Assembly: GCA_028709185.1 (NCBI GenBank)
Contig: JAQVXM010000013.1
Location: forward strand, 1 to 11,441
Direction of reading: 5' to 3'
Source: Minisyncoccota bacterium
GTDB lineage: Bacteria > Patescibacteriota > Minisyncoccia > UBA6257 > XYB1-36-10
Length of the DNA stretch: 11,441 bases
The position numbers were made by a program, and so were the translations under genes. The first letter of the stretch is position 1. Each line of letters begins with the position of its first letter. Below the pieces are notes generated by a model. It ran no database searches. It saw only the letters and a program-made list of their open reading frames with translations, and was not told the origin of the DNA. Below, piece by piece: positions 1 through 6,285 of this stretch.

Positions 1-509
1 GGAATAAAAAAAGCATAGAGGCGTGGACAAAATACTGCGAGATTGAGAAAGAAGGAAAGAAGTTATCAGACGAAATTGAAAATGGCGGATTTCCTGATCA
101 TTATCTTGAAGAATTGTGCGAAGCATTGATCTTGAAGATTGGGGAAGCTTACGATTCATCAGGTCATATTGATGAATCATTGTGGGGAAAATTTCTTGAA
201 ATACTTTCTTTATTTGAAAAATATTCTGCAAAAATGGACGCAATTTATAAAGAAGAATTGGATGAAACTGATAGACAATTAGAAAGAAATGAAATTGATT
301 GGGGAGAGGCATGTGAAGTTTCTGAACAATTAGACGAAAATCAAAGAATGTTTAATGGATATCATCGACGTTGCAAAATGCTCCGAGAGTATTTGACTTC
401 TTTGAGCACGGATGAATCTCGCATCGATATTATAAGAAAATTATCATCTCGAAGTTGGTTGGCTAGTGCTTTGATAGATTTATTTGGTTCATTAGATAAA
501 GAGCATTAA
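1..509 (+). CDS. Hypothetical acidic helical protein, 5' end outside the window
   Basis: The reading frame is open from base 3 to the TAA at 507-509, so the gene starts before the window; the TTG at 114 is not needed as a start. About 168 residues are visible. They are rich in Glu, Asp, Lys and Leu and look almost entirely alpha-helical, with no signal peptide, membrane segment or metal motif. I do not recognise the family. The last 30 or so residues (pattern D-x-x-R-x-x-I-I-R-K-L-S ... L-I-D-L-F-G) resemble the end of the next gene at 714, and a central stretch around LWGKFLEI also matches it weakly, so the two may be tandem paralogues. An intrinsic terminator follows 15 bases after the stop. 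That it is a real gene is fairly sure; the function is unknown. Confidence 0.75.
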   Translation, partial: NKKSIEAWTKYCEIEKEGKKLSDEIENGGFPDHYLEELCEALILKIGEAYDSSGHIDESLWGKFLEILSLFEKYSAKMDAIYKEELDETDRQLERNEIDWGEACEVSEQLDENQRMFNGYHRRCKMLREYLTSLSTDESRIDIIRKLSSRSWLASALIDLFGSLDKEH

Positions 510-524
510 GATATAATCGAGTTC

Positions 525-554
525 ATCTCCCTCGGAAACGGGGGATTTTATTTT
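525..554 (+). terminator. Intrinsic terminator of the first gene
   Basis: ATCTCCC (525-531) pairs with GGGGGAT (540-546) around an 8-base loop, with one T-G pair, and is followed by TTTTATTTT. It lies just after the stop at 509 and separates this gene from the promoter at 637. Confidence 0.85.
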
Positions 555-636
555 CATAACAGCAATACATCTTCAATTATTGCTTTCTAGAGCTTTGCCG
601 CTCATGGTTATTACCACGCATTCTCAATTCCATTAT

Positions 637-666
637 TTGACAAATGTAAATAATGGATGCTATACA
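637..666 (+). promoter_or_regulatory. Sigma70-type promoter for the gene at 714
   Basis: A perfect -35 TTGACA (637-642) is followed after 18 bases by TATACA (661-666). The predicted start near 673 leaves a leader of about 40 bases that holds the Shine-Dalgarno GAGGT (702-706), seven bases before the ATG. The rest of 555-636 shows nothing I can name. Confidence 0.75.
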
Positions 667-713
667 TTAGCCAGAATAAGCATATTTAAAAAATAAAAAA
701 CGAGGTAAAAATA

Positions 714-1199
714 ATGAACGAGAAAAATGAAACAAGACTTATATGGATTGATACCACTGAAAAATTATGGCAAGAGTTGGAAGAGGCGGTAAAAAACAAT
801 TGCGTTGATGCTTTGCTGCGGGATAAACAGTTTGAAGATCTTACGTCTATGATGGAATCATTATTTCTCAAATTTTTAGAAAACGGTTTGACGGTGGATG
901 ATTTTTGGGAATTGTCTCGTAAAGTGGCTTATTACGGATTCGAAGATAGTAGGGAAACCGCTGAAGCATTAGAGGAAAGTAATAAAAAAGATCCTGATGA
1001 CCCTGATATCGGAGATTCTCTTGATGACGAGGATTTTGCCAAACATTTAGAACACTTGTTTTCTCGGTATCTTGAAAAAACGGCCGATGTCGATCCGAAC
1101 GACCGGGAAAAAATAGTCAGACGTTTATCGGAAATTTTTATTTCGGAGGACCAAAGCATAATTGGTACGTTAATGGAATTCACCGGACGCAAAGATTAA
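714..1199 (+). CDS. Hypothetical acidic helical protein, possible paralogue of the preceding gene
   Basis: 161 residues, ATG at 714 set by GAGGT at 702-706. The protein is acidic and mainly helical. Residues 10-90 form one helical block, followed by a low-complexity acidic linker around 90-107 (DPDDPDIGDSLDDEDF) and a second helical block to the end. There is no signal peptide, membrane helix or recognisable active site. The C-terminal block (NDREKIVRRLSEIF ... IIGTLMEFTG) lines up by eye with the end of the preceding protein, and VDDFWEL resembles its DESLWGKFLEI. It is a separate transcription unit, with its own promoter at 637-666 and terminator at 1226-1260. I do not recognise the family; a protein-binding or immunity-type role would be guesswork. 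Confidence 0.8.
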   Translation: MNEKNETRLIWIDTTEKLWQELEEAVKNNCVDALLRDKQFEDLTSMMESLFLKFLENGLTVDDFWELSRKVAYYGFEDSRETAEALEESNKKDPDDPDIGDSLDDEDFAKHLEHLFSRYLEKTADVDPNDREKIVRRLSEIFISEDQSIIGTLMEFTGRKD

Positions 1200-1225
1200 A
1201 TTTAACGGTAACTTGAATGCTTATA

Positions 1226-1260
1226 AATACACCTTAAATATAAAAGGTGTATTATTTTTT
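1226..1260 (+). terminator. Intrinsic terminator after the gene at 714
   Basis: AATACACCTT (1226-1235) and AAGGTGTATT (1244-1253) form a perfect 10-bp stem with an 8-base loop, followed by ATTTTTT. The reading frame on the other strand stops inside this stem (TTA at 1252-1254). Confidence 0.9.
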
Positions 1261-1455
1261 AATTTCCACTAGCATTGCTTTCCAGAAATCAGCTGTCCAT
1301 CTGAATCCAATCGCGGTTATGATCCAATCAAGGATAAAAACTTGCGGAGGCTGTTCTTCTTCAGAAACTCTCCCGGATTTTCTCTCAAAAACACAACTAT
1401 TTTCTTCAATAAGGATGGTAAGGTTCGAACAGAGCTTCGTTGCGGTCCACCACAA
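1252..1455 (-). pseudogene. Possible gene remnant or small unrecognised CDS
   Basis: On the - strand an open frame ends at 1252. It can be read back to a TTG at 1453-1455 (68 codons) and further to an ATG at 1582-1584. The part before about 1470 is poor, AT-rich and overlaps the terminator at 1551-1592, so the long version is not credible. The last 65 or so residues look coding: balanced codons, and a plausible Trp-rich C-terminus with LDWIITAIGFRW and TADFWKAMLVE. No Shine-Dalgarno precedes the TTG and no ATG exists where the coding look begins. The best reading is the 3' remnant of a lost gene between two intact units. I do not recognise the family; it could still be non-coding. Confidence 0.3.
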
Positions 1456-1466
1456 TTTTGAATTTG

Positions 1467-1506
1467 CCCGCTTATAGGAATATCTGGGGAGGAATATGGA
1501 AGCGGG
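1467..1506. repeat. Inverted repeat with internal direct repeat
   Basis: CCCGCTT (1467-1473) is matched by AAGCGGG (1500-1506), a perfect 7-bp inverted repeat. Its 26-base interior carries GGAATAT twice (1477-1483 and 1491-1497). It lies in the otherwise unexplained stretch between the remnant and the terminator at 1551. It may be a structured RNA end or a binding site; there is no direct evidence for either. Confidence 0.4.
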
Positions 1507-1550
1507 ATTTAAAATTTTTTGGCGGTGGCTATAAAAAATATAAAATTTTG

Positions 1551-1592
1551 AAAAAGAAAAAAGCCCCAAGTGGTGTGCGACCACGAAGGGCT
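1551..1592 (-). terminator. Intrinsic terminator of the DUF1874 gene
   Basis: Read on the - strand, AGCCC (1592-1588) and GTGGT pair with ACCAC and GGGCT (down to 1562) through a small symmetric internal loop, with a 5-base apical loop. The run TTTTTTCTTTTT (to about 1551) follows. It sits 22 bases after the stop of the gene at 1615-1956. Confidence 0.85.
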
Positions 1593-1614
1593 CAATATTA
1601 TAAACTGCAGAAAA

Positions 1615-1956
1615 CTAGAACACGAAATACTCGGCGAAGAGGAAGCTCGCCTTAGCGATCTCCTCCTCGGTGTACTCATGGCGGTCGGTGAGTCGAGGCA
1701 AGCCGCGGACTCCCATCACAATTATGGAGTCTCCGGATTCGAGCGACACGCGGGGCGGAACTTCGGGAATCGTCACTTCGATCCCGAACCTCGATCCCAT
1801 CGCGTCGATAGTGGCCTTGTGGCTCGGGTTACAGCAGGACTCGACACCCCGCGCAACTCGCTCCTTGACCTCCTCGACGGAGAGCGAGTGGCGGTTAATG
1901 GTGCAGTTCCTGTTAAACATGGAATCTGCGAGTGCGAAACCAAAATACGTCTTCAT
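1615..1956 (-). CDS. DUF1874 / STIV-B116-like protein, candidate cyclic-oligoadenylate ring nuclease (AcrIII-1/Crn2 family)
   Basis: 113 residues, ATG at 1954-1956 with AGGAG (1967-1963) six bases upstream. The family, which includes STIV B116 and SIRV1 gp29 (AcrIII-1), forms small dimers; characterised members cleave cyclic tetra-adenylate and so switch off type III CRISPR signalling. By eye the family pattern is visible: a beta start (residues 2-12), LSVEEVKE (25-32), the conserved His block SHKAT (His46; catalytic His47 in SIRV1 gp29), FGIEV, SLESGDSIIV (71-80), and RLTDRHEYTEEEI (88-100), which aligns without gaps to RLEEGKVLSDKEI of B116. Thus Arg88 and Asp91 would replace the catalytic Arg and Glu. 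About three quarters of third codon positions are G or C, against mostly A/T in the neighbours, which suggests recent transfer. It has its own promoter, operator candidate and terminator. The family call is fairly sure; the activity is inferred. Confidence 0.75.
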   Translation of the reverse strand: MKTYFGFALADSMFNRNCTINRHSLSVEEVKERVARGVESCCNPSHKATIDAMGSRFGIEVTIPEVPPRVSLESGDSIIVMGVRGLPRLTDRHEYTEEEIAKASFLFAEYFVF

Positions 1957-1995
1957 AACTTTCTCCTTTTCCTAGCTTTTTAAAAATCTATTTTA

Positions 1996-2019
1996 ATTAT
2001 AACATAGTTTAGTTATAAT
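1996..2019. promoter_or_regulatory. Operator candidate: 8-8-8 inverted repeat over the DUF1874 promoter
   Basis: ATTATAAC (1996-2003) and GTTATAAT (2012-2019) form a perfect 8-bp inverted repeat around 8 bases. It spans the whole -35/-10 interval of the promoter and overlaps the -10. This is typical placement for a dimeric repressor site. No T-run follows it, so it is not a terminator of the upstream gene. Confidence 0.55.
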
Positions 2020-2024
2020 ATCAA
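1996..2024 (-). promoter_or_regulatory. Promoter of the DUF1874 gene
   Basis: On the - strand TTGATA (2024-2019) and TATAAT (2001-1996) are separated by exactly 17 bases. The predicted start near 1989 gives a leader of about 30 bases with the Shine-Dalgarno at 1967-1963. The region lies in the 86-base gap after the GT-C gene, so read-through from that gene is also possible. Confidence 0.8.
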
Positions 2025-2042
2025 ACTAAGTCGCAAGAATTT

Positions 2043-3599
2043 TTATTTAATAAGGGCGTTTTTCTTTATCTCGTATTTTTTTATAGTATCTTTATTTAGT
2101 TCGTTTCTTTTTAAAAAGATAATTGCATATTGATCGACAAAAACCGGCGCCCATTTCTCATCATTTATTCTGTCTATTAAAAATTTTTGTCCCCAGGGCG
2201 TGTAATCTCGATGAGAGAAAAAAATCGAATTAAAACCATATTTTTCATCTTGTTCTTTCCAAATTTTTTCATCCTCCTGCATGGGAATATAAGTTTCTTG
2301 GAAAAAAGAAATGGAATATGCTTCCGGTCTGTTGTCTGTAAAAACTTTTTCTTGGGGAAAAAAATTATAAATCAGATAACTTCCCACATCGTAGTTATTG
2401 AAAATCGGACCTTTTATATTTTGCTTTTTAAAAAACTCCGCCGAAGCATTATTGTTAAAACTTAATCCCAGACCTTTATTTTCATTTTTTATGACTTGTT
2501 GATTATTAATAATGCCAAAACTAACAATGATTAAAAATGAGAAAGGAGCGATTTTTTTATTTAATTCCGGATAAAAATTTATTCTTTCGGATATTTTTTT
2601 AAGATTATAAGATAACACTACTAAAGCTATTAGTCCGAAAAGAGTGAAATTTCTTAATGCTAAAAACGCCATAATTCCGAAAGTTATGCCTAAAATAAAA
2701 AAACTTAAAGAAAATTCTTTTCGATTTATAAAAAACAGCAGAATAAAACTTAATATAAGAAAAGGAAATACGATTTCAAAAAGAAGAAAGTTTGGATTGC
2801 TGATTATCCCCCCTTTTTCTAAAAACCAGATTGATTGATTTTCGACTATTTTATAACCGTATTCTTTAAAAATATTAAATGGATATAAAACTCCTTTTAT
2901 TCCGTTTGGCTGCGCTAAAAAACTAAAAGCTGTCAGAATAAACACTAAAAATAAGTTCTTTATCTTTTCTCTGTTTTTTAATGTCTTGTTTAAAATTTCC
3001 TCCGTTAAAAAAATTCCGATTAGAAATAGTCCAAACATAAAATAAATATGGAGATTGGCCCAGATTATTCCGATTGCCGGCAAAATAATAAGTTGACGGC
3101 GGGAAATTAATCCCTGTCGATAATGCCAAAGAATCCAAAAAAATATGGCGATAAAAAAATAACTGAAAATTTCCGGCCTGATTTCTTTTCTCTCGGCGAT
3201 TAAAGGAATAAGTGCTAAAGCGGTTAAAGATGCTATTGTGATATTGGAATTTTTTCTGGCCAATTCGAAAAATAAGGCGAAAGTGATCAAACTGATTATT
3301 ATGAAAAATAAAGACAATCCCTGAAAACCTGAAAATTTTTCAATTAGGAAAAAAATTATTCCGCTTCCAAAATGATGATTGATAAAAGGATGGTCGGTTT
3401 CGGTGTAAGAATAAAAATTATTTTCTAGAAGTTGATTGAATATTTTTTGATCGCTAAAAATAGAATTGACTGCGATTTCTCCGTTTTTTAAATGTCTTCC
3501 TAAATCTGTTGTTGTTAAATCGATTTTATTAGTTATAAAAAAACCGTAACAAACGATTATTAACGCAAATAAAGCGGCCGGTATTATTTTAGCTTTCAT
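2043..3599 (-). CDS. GT-C-like polytopic membrane protein (putative glycosyltransferase)
   Basis: 518 residues. About ten membrane helices are visible (roughly 5-23, 91-113, 121-136, 143-160, 170-199, 213-230, 270-290, 297-330 and 350-365), followed by a soluble C-terminal domain of about 150 residues (GPIFNNYDVGSYLIY, then FTDNRPEAY). The long first outer loop carries TTTDLGRH (Asp32) and, later, SYTETDHPFINHHFGSG. An Asp in this loop and this layout are typical of GT-C transferases, which use polyprenyl-phosphate sugars outside the membrane. Substrate cannot be told. ATG at 3597-3599 has only a weak purine run upstream and no clear Shine-Dalgarno; a TAGAAT (3617-3612) 12 bases upstream could make it nearly leaderless. 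Codon use is strongly A/T, like the genes to its right. It is divergent from the methyltransferase at 3686. The membrane class is sure; the enzyme class is probable. Confidence 0.8.
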   Translation of the reverse strand: MKAKIIPAALFALIIVCYGFFITNKIDLTTTDLGRHLKNGEIAVNSIFSDQKIFNQLLENNFYSYTETDHPFINHHFGSGIIFFLIEKFSGFQGLSLFFIIISLITFALFFELARKNSNITIASLTALALIPLIAERKEIRPEIFSYFFIAIFFWILWHYRQGLISRRQLIILPAIGIIWANLHIYFMFGLFLIGIFLTEEILNKTLKNREKIKNLFLVFILTAFSFLAQPNGIKGVLYPFNIFKEYGYKIVENQSIWFLEKGGIISNPNFLLFEIVFPFLILSFILLFFINRKEFSLSFFILGITFGIMAFLALRNFTLFGLIALVVLSYNLKKISERINFYPELNKKIAPFSFLIIVSFGIINNQQVIKNENKGLGLSFNNNASAEFFKKQNIKGPIFNNYDVGSYLIYNFFPQEKVFTDNRPEAYSISFFQETYIPMQEDEKIWKEQDEKYGFNSIFFSHRDYTPWGQKFLIDRINDEKWAPVFVDQYAIIFLKRNELNKDTIKKYEIKKNALIK

Positions 3600-3650
3600 C
3601 TTTTTAAATTAATTCTAACAAATTTAATTAAAATCCGCTTTTTAAAAATT

Positions 3651-3679
3651 TTGCTTAAGCGTCTTTTTTTGATTACATT
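3651..3679 (+). promoter_or_regulatory. Promoter giving a near-leaderless methyltransferase mRNA
   Basis: TTGCTT (3651-3656), 17 bases, then TACATT (3674-3679). The expected start falls on or next to the ATG at 3686, and there is no Shine-Dalgarno, so leaderless translation is likely. Confidence 0.5.
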
Positions 3680-3685
3680 ATATAT

Positions 3686-4561
3686 ATGTCTGAATATAAG
3701 ATTCTTATTTCTAAACCTGAATTAGGCTATGAACTTCTGGATTCTGGTAATAACGAAAAATTGGAACGTTATGGGAATGTGATTATCTCTCGTCCTGATC
3801 CGCAAGCGCTTTGGCAAAAAAATCTTTCATCCGGTGAATGGCAAAAAGCTTCCGCCAGATTTTTATTGAAAGGAGAAAAAGGGGAGTGGCGGATTAAGAG
3901 AAATATTCTTAATAAATGGCCTATTGAATTTTCCGGTCTTAAATTTTTTATTAAACCGACGCCTTTTAAGCATACCGGTCTTTTTCCGGAACAAGCGTCT
4001 AATTGGAAATGGCTTAGGGAAAAAATAGAAATAGCCGGCCGTCCTATTTCCGTCTTGAATCTTTTTGGCTACACCGGCGGCGCCACTCTCGCTTGCGCCT
4101 CGTCTGGCGCTTCTGTCGTTCATGTTGATAGCTCTCGTTCAGCTGTTTCTTGGGCTCGGGAGAATGCTGAAATTTCTGATCTTTCCGGAAAACCGATTCG
4201 TTGGATTTTGGATGATGCCGTTAAATTTGTTGAAAAAGAAATTCGACGCGGTAATAAATACGACGGCCTTATTTTGGATCCCCCTGCTTTTGGCCATGGT
4301 CCAAATAAGGAAATTTGGAAAATCGAAAAAGATTTTACGAATCTTGTTTTGAATCTGGAAAAAATTATTTCTTCTCATCCGCTCTTTGTTCTTTTAAGCG
4401 GCTACGCAGCTGGTTATTCGGCCATCGCTTATGAAAATAATCTTGAAATTTTCAAAAAAAGTTTTGGCGGTGTTATTGAAAAAGGGGAGCTCGCTATTAT
4501 GGAAAAAGGAAGCGAGCGCCTTCTTCCTTGCGGAATCTTTGCCCGCTGGTCTCTTTTATGA
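3686..4561 (+). CDS. Class I SAM-dependent RNA methyltransferase, RlmI/RlmK-like
   Basis: 291 residues. The first 115 or so form an N-terminal substrate-side region (IISRPDPQALW; FSGLKFFIKPTPFKHTGLFPEQ). The Rossmann-type catalytic domain follows: motif I VLNLFGYTGG (123-132) binds SAM; the acidic residue after beta 2 is Asp148 (VHVDSS); DDAVKFV (176-182) contacts the adenine; and LDPPAF (197-202) is the motif-IV DPPxF of rRNA base methyltransferases of the COG1092 group, which includes E. coli RlmI (m5C of 23S rRNA). It is shorter than RlmI (about 396 residues) because the N-terminal PUA-type domain is missing or reduced. It overlaps the next gene by ATGA, so the two are co-transcribed and translationally coupled. 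The exact target base is unknown. Family call is sure. Confidence 0.88.
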   Translation: MSEYKILISKPELGYELLDSGNNEKLERYGNVIISRPDPQALWQKNLSSGEWQKASARFLLKGEKGEWRIKRNILNKWPIEFSGLKFFIKPTPFKHTGLFPEQASNWKWLREKIEIAGRPISVLNLFGYTGGATLACASSGASVVHVDSSRSAVSWARENAEISDLSGKPIRWILDDAVKFVEKEIRRGNKYDGLILDPPAFGHGPNKEIWKIEKDFTNLVLNLEKIISSHPLFVLLSGYAAGYSAIAYENNLEIFKKSFGGVIEKGELAIMEKGSERLLPCGIFARWSLL

Positions 4562-5211
4562 AGATTAAAGTTATTTTTGAAGACAACCATGTTATTGCTG
4601 TTTTTAAACCGGCTGGTTTGCTTTCTGATCCTGGAAAAGATAATTCTCCATCTCTTTTTTTTGAAGTTAAAAAATATCTTAAAAAAAAATACAATAAGCC
4701 GGGTAATGTTTTTTTGGGAATTGTTCACCGTCTTGATCGTCCTGTTTCCGGTATTATGCTTTTTGGAAAAACCTCTAAAGGCGCCAGTCGTTTATCTGAA
4801 CAAATAAGACGTGGAGAAATAAAAAAAACTTATACCGCTCTTGTTTCCGGAATTTTAAAGGAAAAAAAAGGAAGCCTAAAAAATTATCTTTTAAAAGATC
4901 GAATTAAAAATAAAACCTCCGTTTTTTCTTCTCTTGTCCCTGGCGGCAAGTTTTCTGAACTTTCTTACGAAGTTATTAAAGAAGGTAAAAATTGTTCTCT
5001 TTTAACAATTATTTTAAAGACCGGACGTTCGCATCAAATACGCGCTTCTCTTTCCTCTTTGGGACACCCTATTTTTGGTGATCAAAAATACGGCTCCAAA
5101 GAAAAAATGCCGGATAATTCCATTGCTCTTTCCGCGAGCGCTGTTGAATTCAAAACCGCTACTACCGGAGAAATAATAAAACTTTCCGTCCCGGCTTCTT
5201 TTTTGTTATAA
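4558..5211 (+). CDS. RluA-family pseudouridine synthase
   Basis: 217 residues from the ATG at 4558, which overlaps the upstream TGA as ATGA. An in-frame ATG at 4528 would lie inside the methyltransferase and adds no family residues. The enzyme turns uridine into pseudouridine in rRNA or tRNA. The opening VIFEDNHVIAVFKPAGLL (5-22) is the family start. VHRLDRPVSG (56-65) carries the catalytic Asp60. KTYTALVSG follows at 90-98, and TGRSHQIRASLSSLGHPIFG (155-174) is the conserved C-terminal motif. There is no S4 domain, as in the short RluA/RluC-like forms. It forms an operon with the upstream methyltransferase: two RNA-modifying enzymes made together. The target uridine cannot be read from the sequence. 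Confidence 0.92.
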   Translation: MKIKVIFEDNHVIAVFKPAGLLSDPGKDNSPSLFFEVKKYLKKKYNKPGNVFLGIVHRLDRPVSGIMLFGKTSKGASRLSEQIRRGEIKKTYTALVSGILKEKKGSLKNYLLKDRIKNKTSVFSSLVPGGKFSELSYEVIKEGKNCSLLTIILKTGRSHQIRASLSSLGHPIFGDQKYGSKEKMPDNSIALSASAVEFKTATTGEIIKLSVPASFLL

Positions 5212-5229
5212 TATTGTTGTCTTTATAAT
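5203..5229 (+). promoter_or_regulatory. Promoter of the cupin gene
   Basis: A perfect TATAAT (5224-5229) with TTGTTA (5203-5208) 15 bases upstream; the spacing is short, and TTTGTT one base earlier gives 16. It overlaps the end of the pseudouridine synthase gene. The start near 5236 leaves only about 10 bases before the ATG at 5246, with no Shine-Dalgarno. Confidence 0.55.
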
Positions 5230-5245
5230 TAACTAAAACAAAAAT

Positions 5246-5641
5246 ATGAAAAAAGGATATGTGGTGAATATTGAAGAAGAGACAAAGAATAATTCCGACT
5301 TTCGTCGCGTTCTTTATACGGGAAAAAATAGCCAGCTGGTTGTGATGAGTTTGAAGCCGGGTGAAGATATCGGAGATGAAGTTCATAATCTTGACCAGTT
5401 TATACGCATAGAAGAAGGAACGGGCAAAGCTGTCTTGGATGGCGTCGAACACGACATTATGGCAGAGTGGGCAATAGTTATTCCGGAAGGAACAGCTCAT
5501 AACATCATAAATACTGGCGCGACCGAAATGAAACTTTACACGATTTATTCTCCTCCGGAACATAAAGATGGTGTTGTTCGAGTCACTAAAGCTGAAGCGA
5601 TGGCTGAAGAGGAGCACTTCGACGGCCAAACCACCGAATAG
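5246..5641 (+). CDS. Single-domain cupin protein
   Basis: 131 residues forming one cupin beta-barrel. Cupin motif 1 is seen as PGEDIGDEVHNLDQFIRIEEG (38-58), with Glu45, His47 and Gln51 as metal-ligand candidates; motif 2 is IPEGTAHNIINTG (79-91) with His85. The family is related to mannose-6-phosphate isomerase-like cupins and is widespread, but its substrate is not known. The tail after 102 (SPPEHKDGVVRVTKAEAMAEEE) is the usual extension of this subgroup. Start: ATG at 5246 next to the promoter TATAAT, with no Shine-Dalgarno. It lies 34 bases after the pseudouridine synthase, so partial read-through from that operon is possible, and it ends at a strong terminator. Fold is sure; reaction is not. 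Confidence 0.85.
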   Translation: MKKGYVVNIEEETKNNSDFRRVLYTGKNSQLVVMSLKPGEDIGDEVHNLDQFIRIEEGTGKAVLDGVEHDIMAEWAIVIPEGTAHNIINTGATEMKLYTIYSPPEHKDGVVRVTKAEAMAEEEHFDGQTTE

Positions 5642-5655
5642 GTTAATTGTGAGTA

Positions 5656-5694
5656 AAAAAGAAAAATCCCTCTTTTATCAAAGGGGATTTTTTT
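5656..5694. terminator. Bidirectional intrinsic terminator between convergent genes
   Basis: AAAAATCCC (5662-5670) pairs with GGGGATTTTT (5683-5692), extended inward by TTT/AAA. T-runs lie on both strands: TTTTTTT at 5688-5694 for the + strand, and the complement of 5656-5666 for the - strand. It serves the cupin gene and the convergent gene that ends at 5704. Confidence 0.88.
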
Positions 5695-5703
5695 GATTTT
5701 TTA

Positions 5704-6153
5704 TCAGATCGGCGATACGAAAATTTTCTCTACTATCGCGAAAATTTCCGGACAATATTCTTTTACGTAATACCATTTCATCGACCACTGTTTTTTTTCT
5801 TTGTCTGAACAGAAAATGAACGGTGACCTTTCTGCTCCTTCGTCATCGATCCAGATTGTATCCGGAAAATAAATCGGAATGTTTATCAGCTTTTCGGGAA
5901 TTTGTTTTCCGGCTCTAATTAAAACACTGGCCAAAATCTGTCCGGTTGGAAAATCTGTCCTGTGTTTTAAAATAGCTAAAATTCTGCCGTCTATTTTTTT
6001 TTCCTCTTTTTCCTCATTTTGATCGATTATTTTTATTTCAAAATTAAGGATTTTTGGCTTCAAAGTCCAGCCAACTTCTTCCATGTTTGGATAAAAAAAC
6101 TCCGGCTCTATTCGAATTCCTCTAAAGCTTATAATGTTTCCTTTTATTGTCAT
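5704..6153 (-). CDS. Hypothetical protein, 149 residues
   Basis: ATG at 6151-6153 preceded by AAGGAG with a 7-base spacer, and by a consensus promoter at 6189-6217. The protein looks soluble and mainly beta: IKGNIISFRGIRI, LNFEIKIIDQN, then a charged run EEKEEKK (47-53), DGRILAIL, ASVLIRAGK, NIPIYFPDTIWIDDEG (91-106) and a Trp/Tyr-rich end (QWSMKWYYVKEYCPE, 122-136). There are no membrane segments, signal peptide or catalytic motif that I can name. It is divergent from the Cys-rich gene at 6286, with 132 bases between them, and convergent with the cupin gene. I do not recognise the family. Confidence 0.8.
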   Translation of the reverse strand: MTIKGNIISFRGIRIEPEFFYPNMEEVGWTLKPKILNFEIKIIDQNEEKEEKKIDGRILAILKHRTDFPTGQILASVLIRAGKQIPEKLINIPIYFPDTIWIDDEGAERSPFIFCSDKEKKQWSMKWYYVKEYCPEIFAIVEKIFVSPI

Positions 6154-6188
6154 TCTTTTTCTCCTTCTGATTTTAAAATTCTTTTTTT

Positions 6189-6217
6189 AGATTATTTTAT
6201 TTAATAAAACTTGTCAA
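6189..6217 (-). promoter_or_regulatory. Promoter of the hypothetical gene at 5704-6153
   Basis: On the - strand a perfect TTGACA (6217-6212), 17 bases, then TAATCT (6194-6189). The start near 6182 leaves a leader of about 29 bases that carries the Shine-Dalgarno. Confidence 0.75.
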
Positions 6218-6285
6218 AATTTGCTTTTTAAAAATAAAAGTATTAAAAACAAATCAGCTTTTTTATAATTTTTTGGAGGTGCGAA

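Noticed and set aside
1247..1975. Overlapping + strand frames across the remnant and the DUF1874 gene
   Set aside because: They are antisense shadows. The promoter, Shine-Dalgarno and terminator all point to the - strand, and the - frame matches a known family.
1200..2040. CRISPR array or other defence genes next to the ring-nuclease-like gene
   Set aside because: I looked for regularly spaced repeats and for Cas or cyclase motifs in all genes of the window and saw none.
4528..4557. Longer start (10 extra residues) for the pseudouridine synthase
   Set aside because: It lies inside the methyltransferase gene, adds nothing that fits the family, and the ATGA overlap at 4558 is the usual coupled start.
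6264..6269. TATAAT before the Cys-rich gene as its -10 box
   Set aside because: The transcript would start within the Shine-Dalgarno GGAGGT (6275-6280), and there is no convincing -35 at the right distance.
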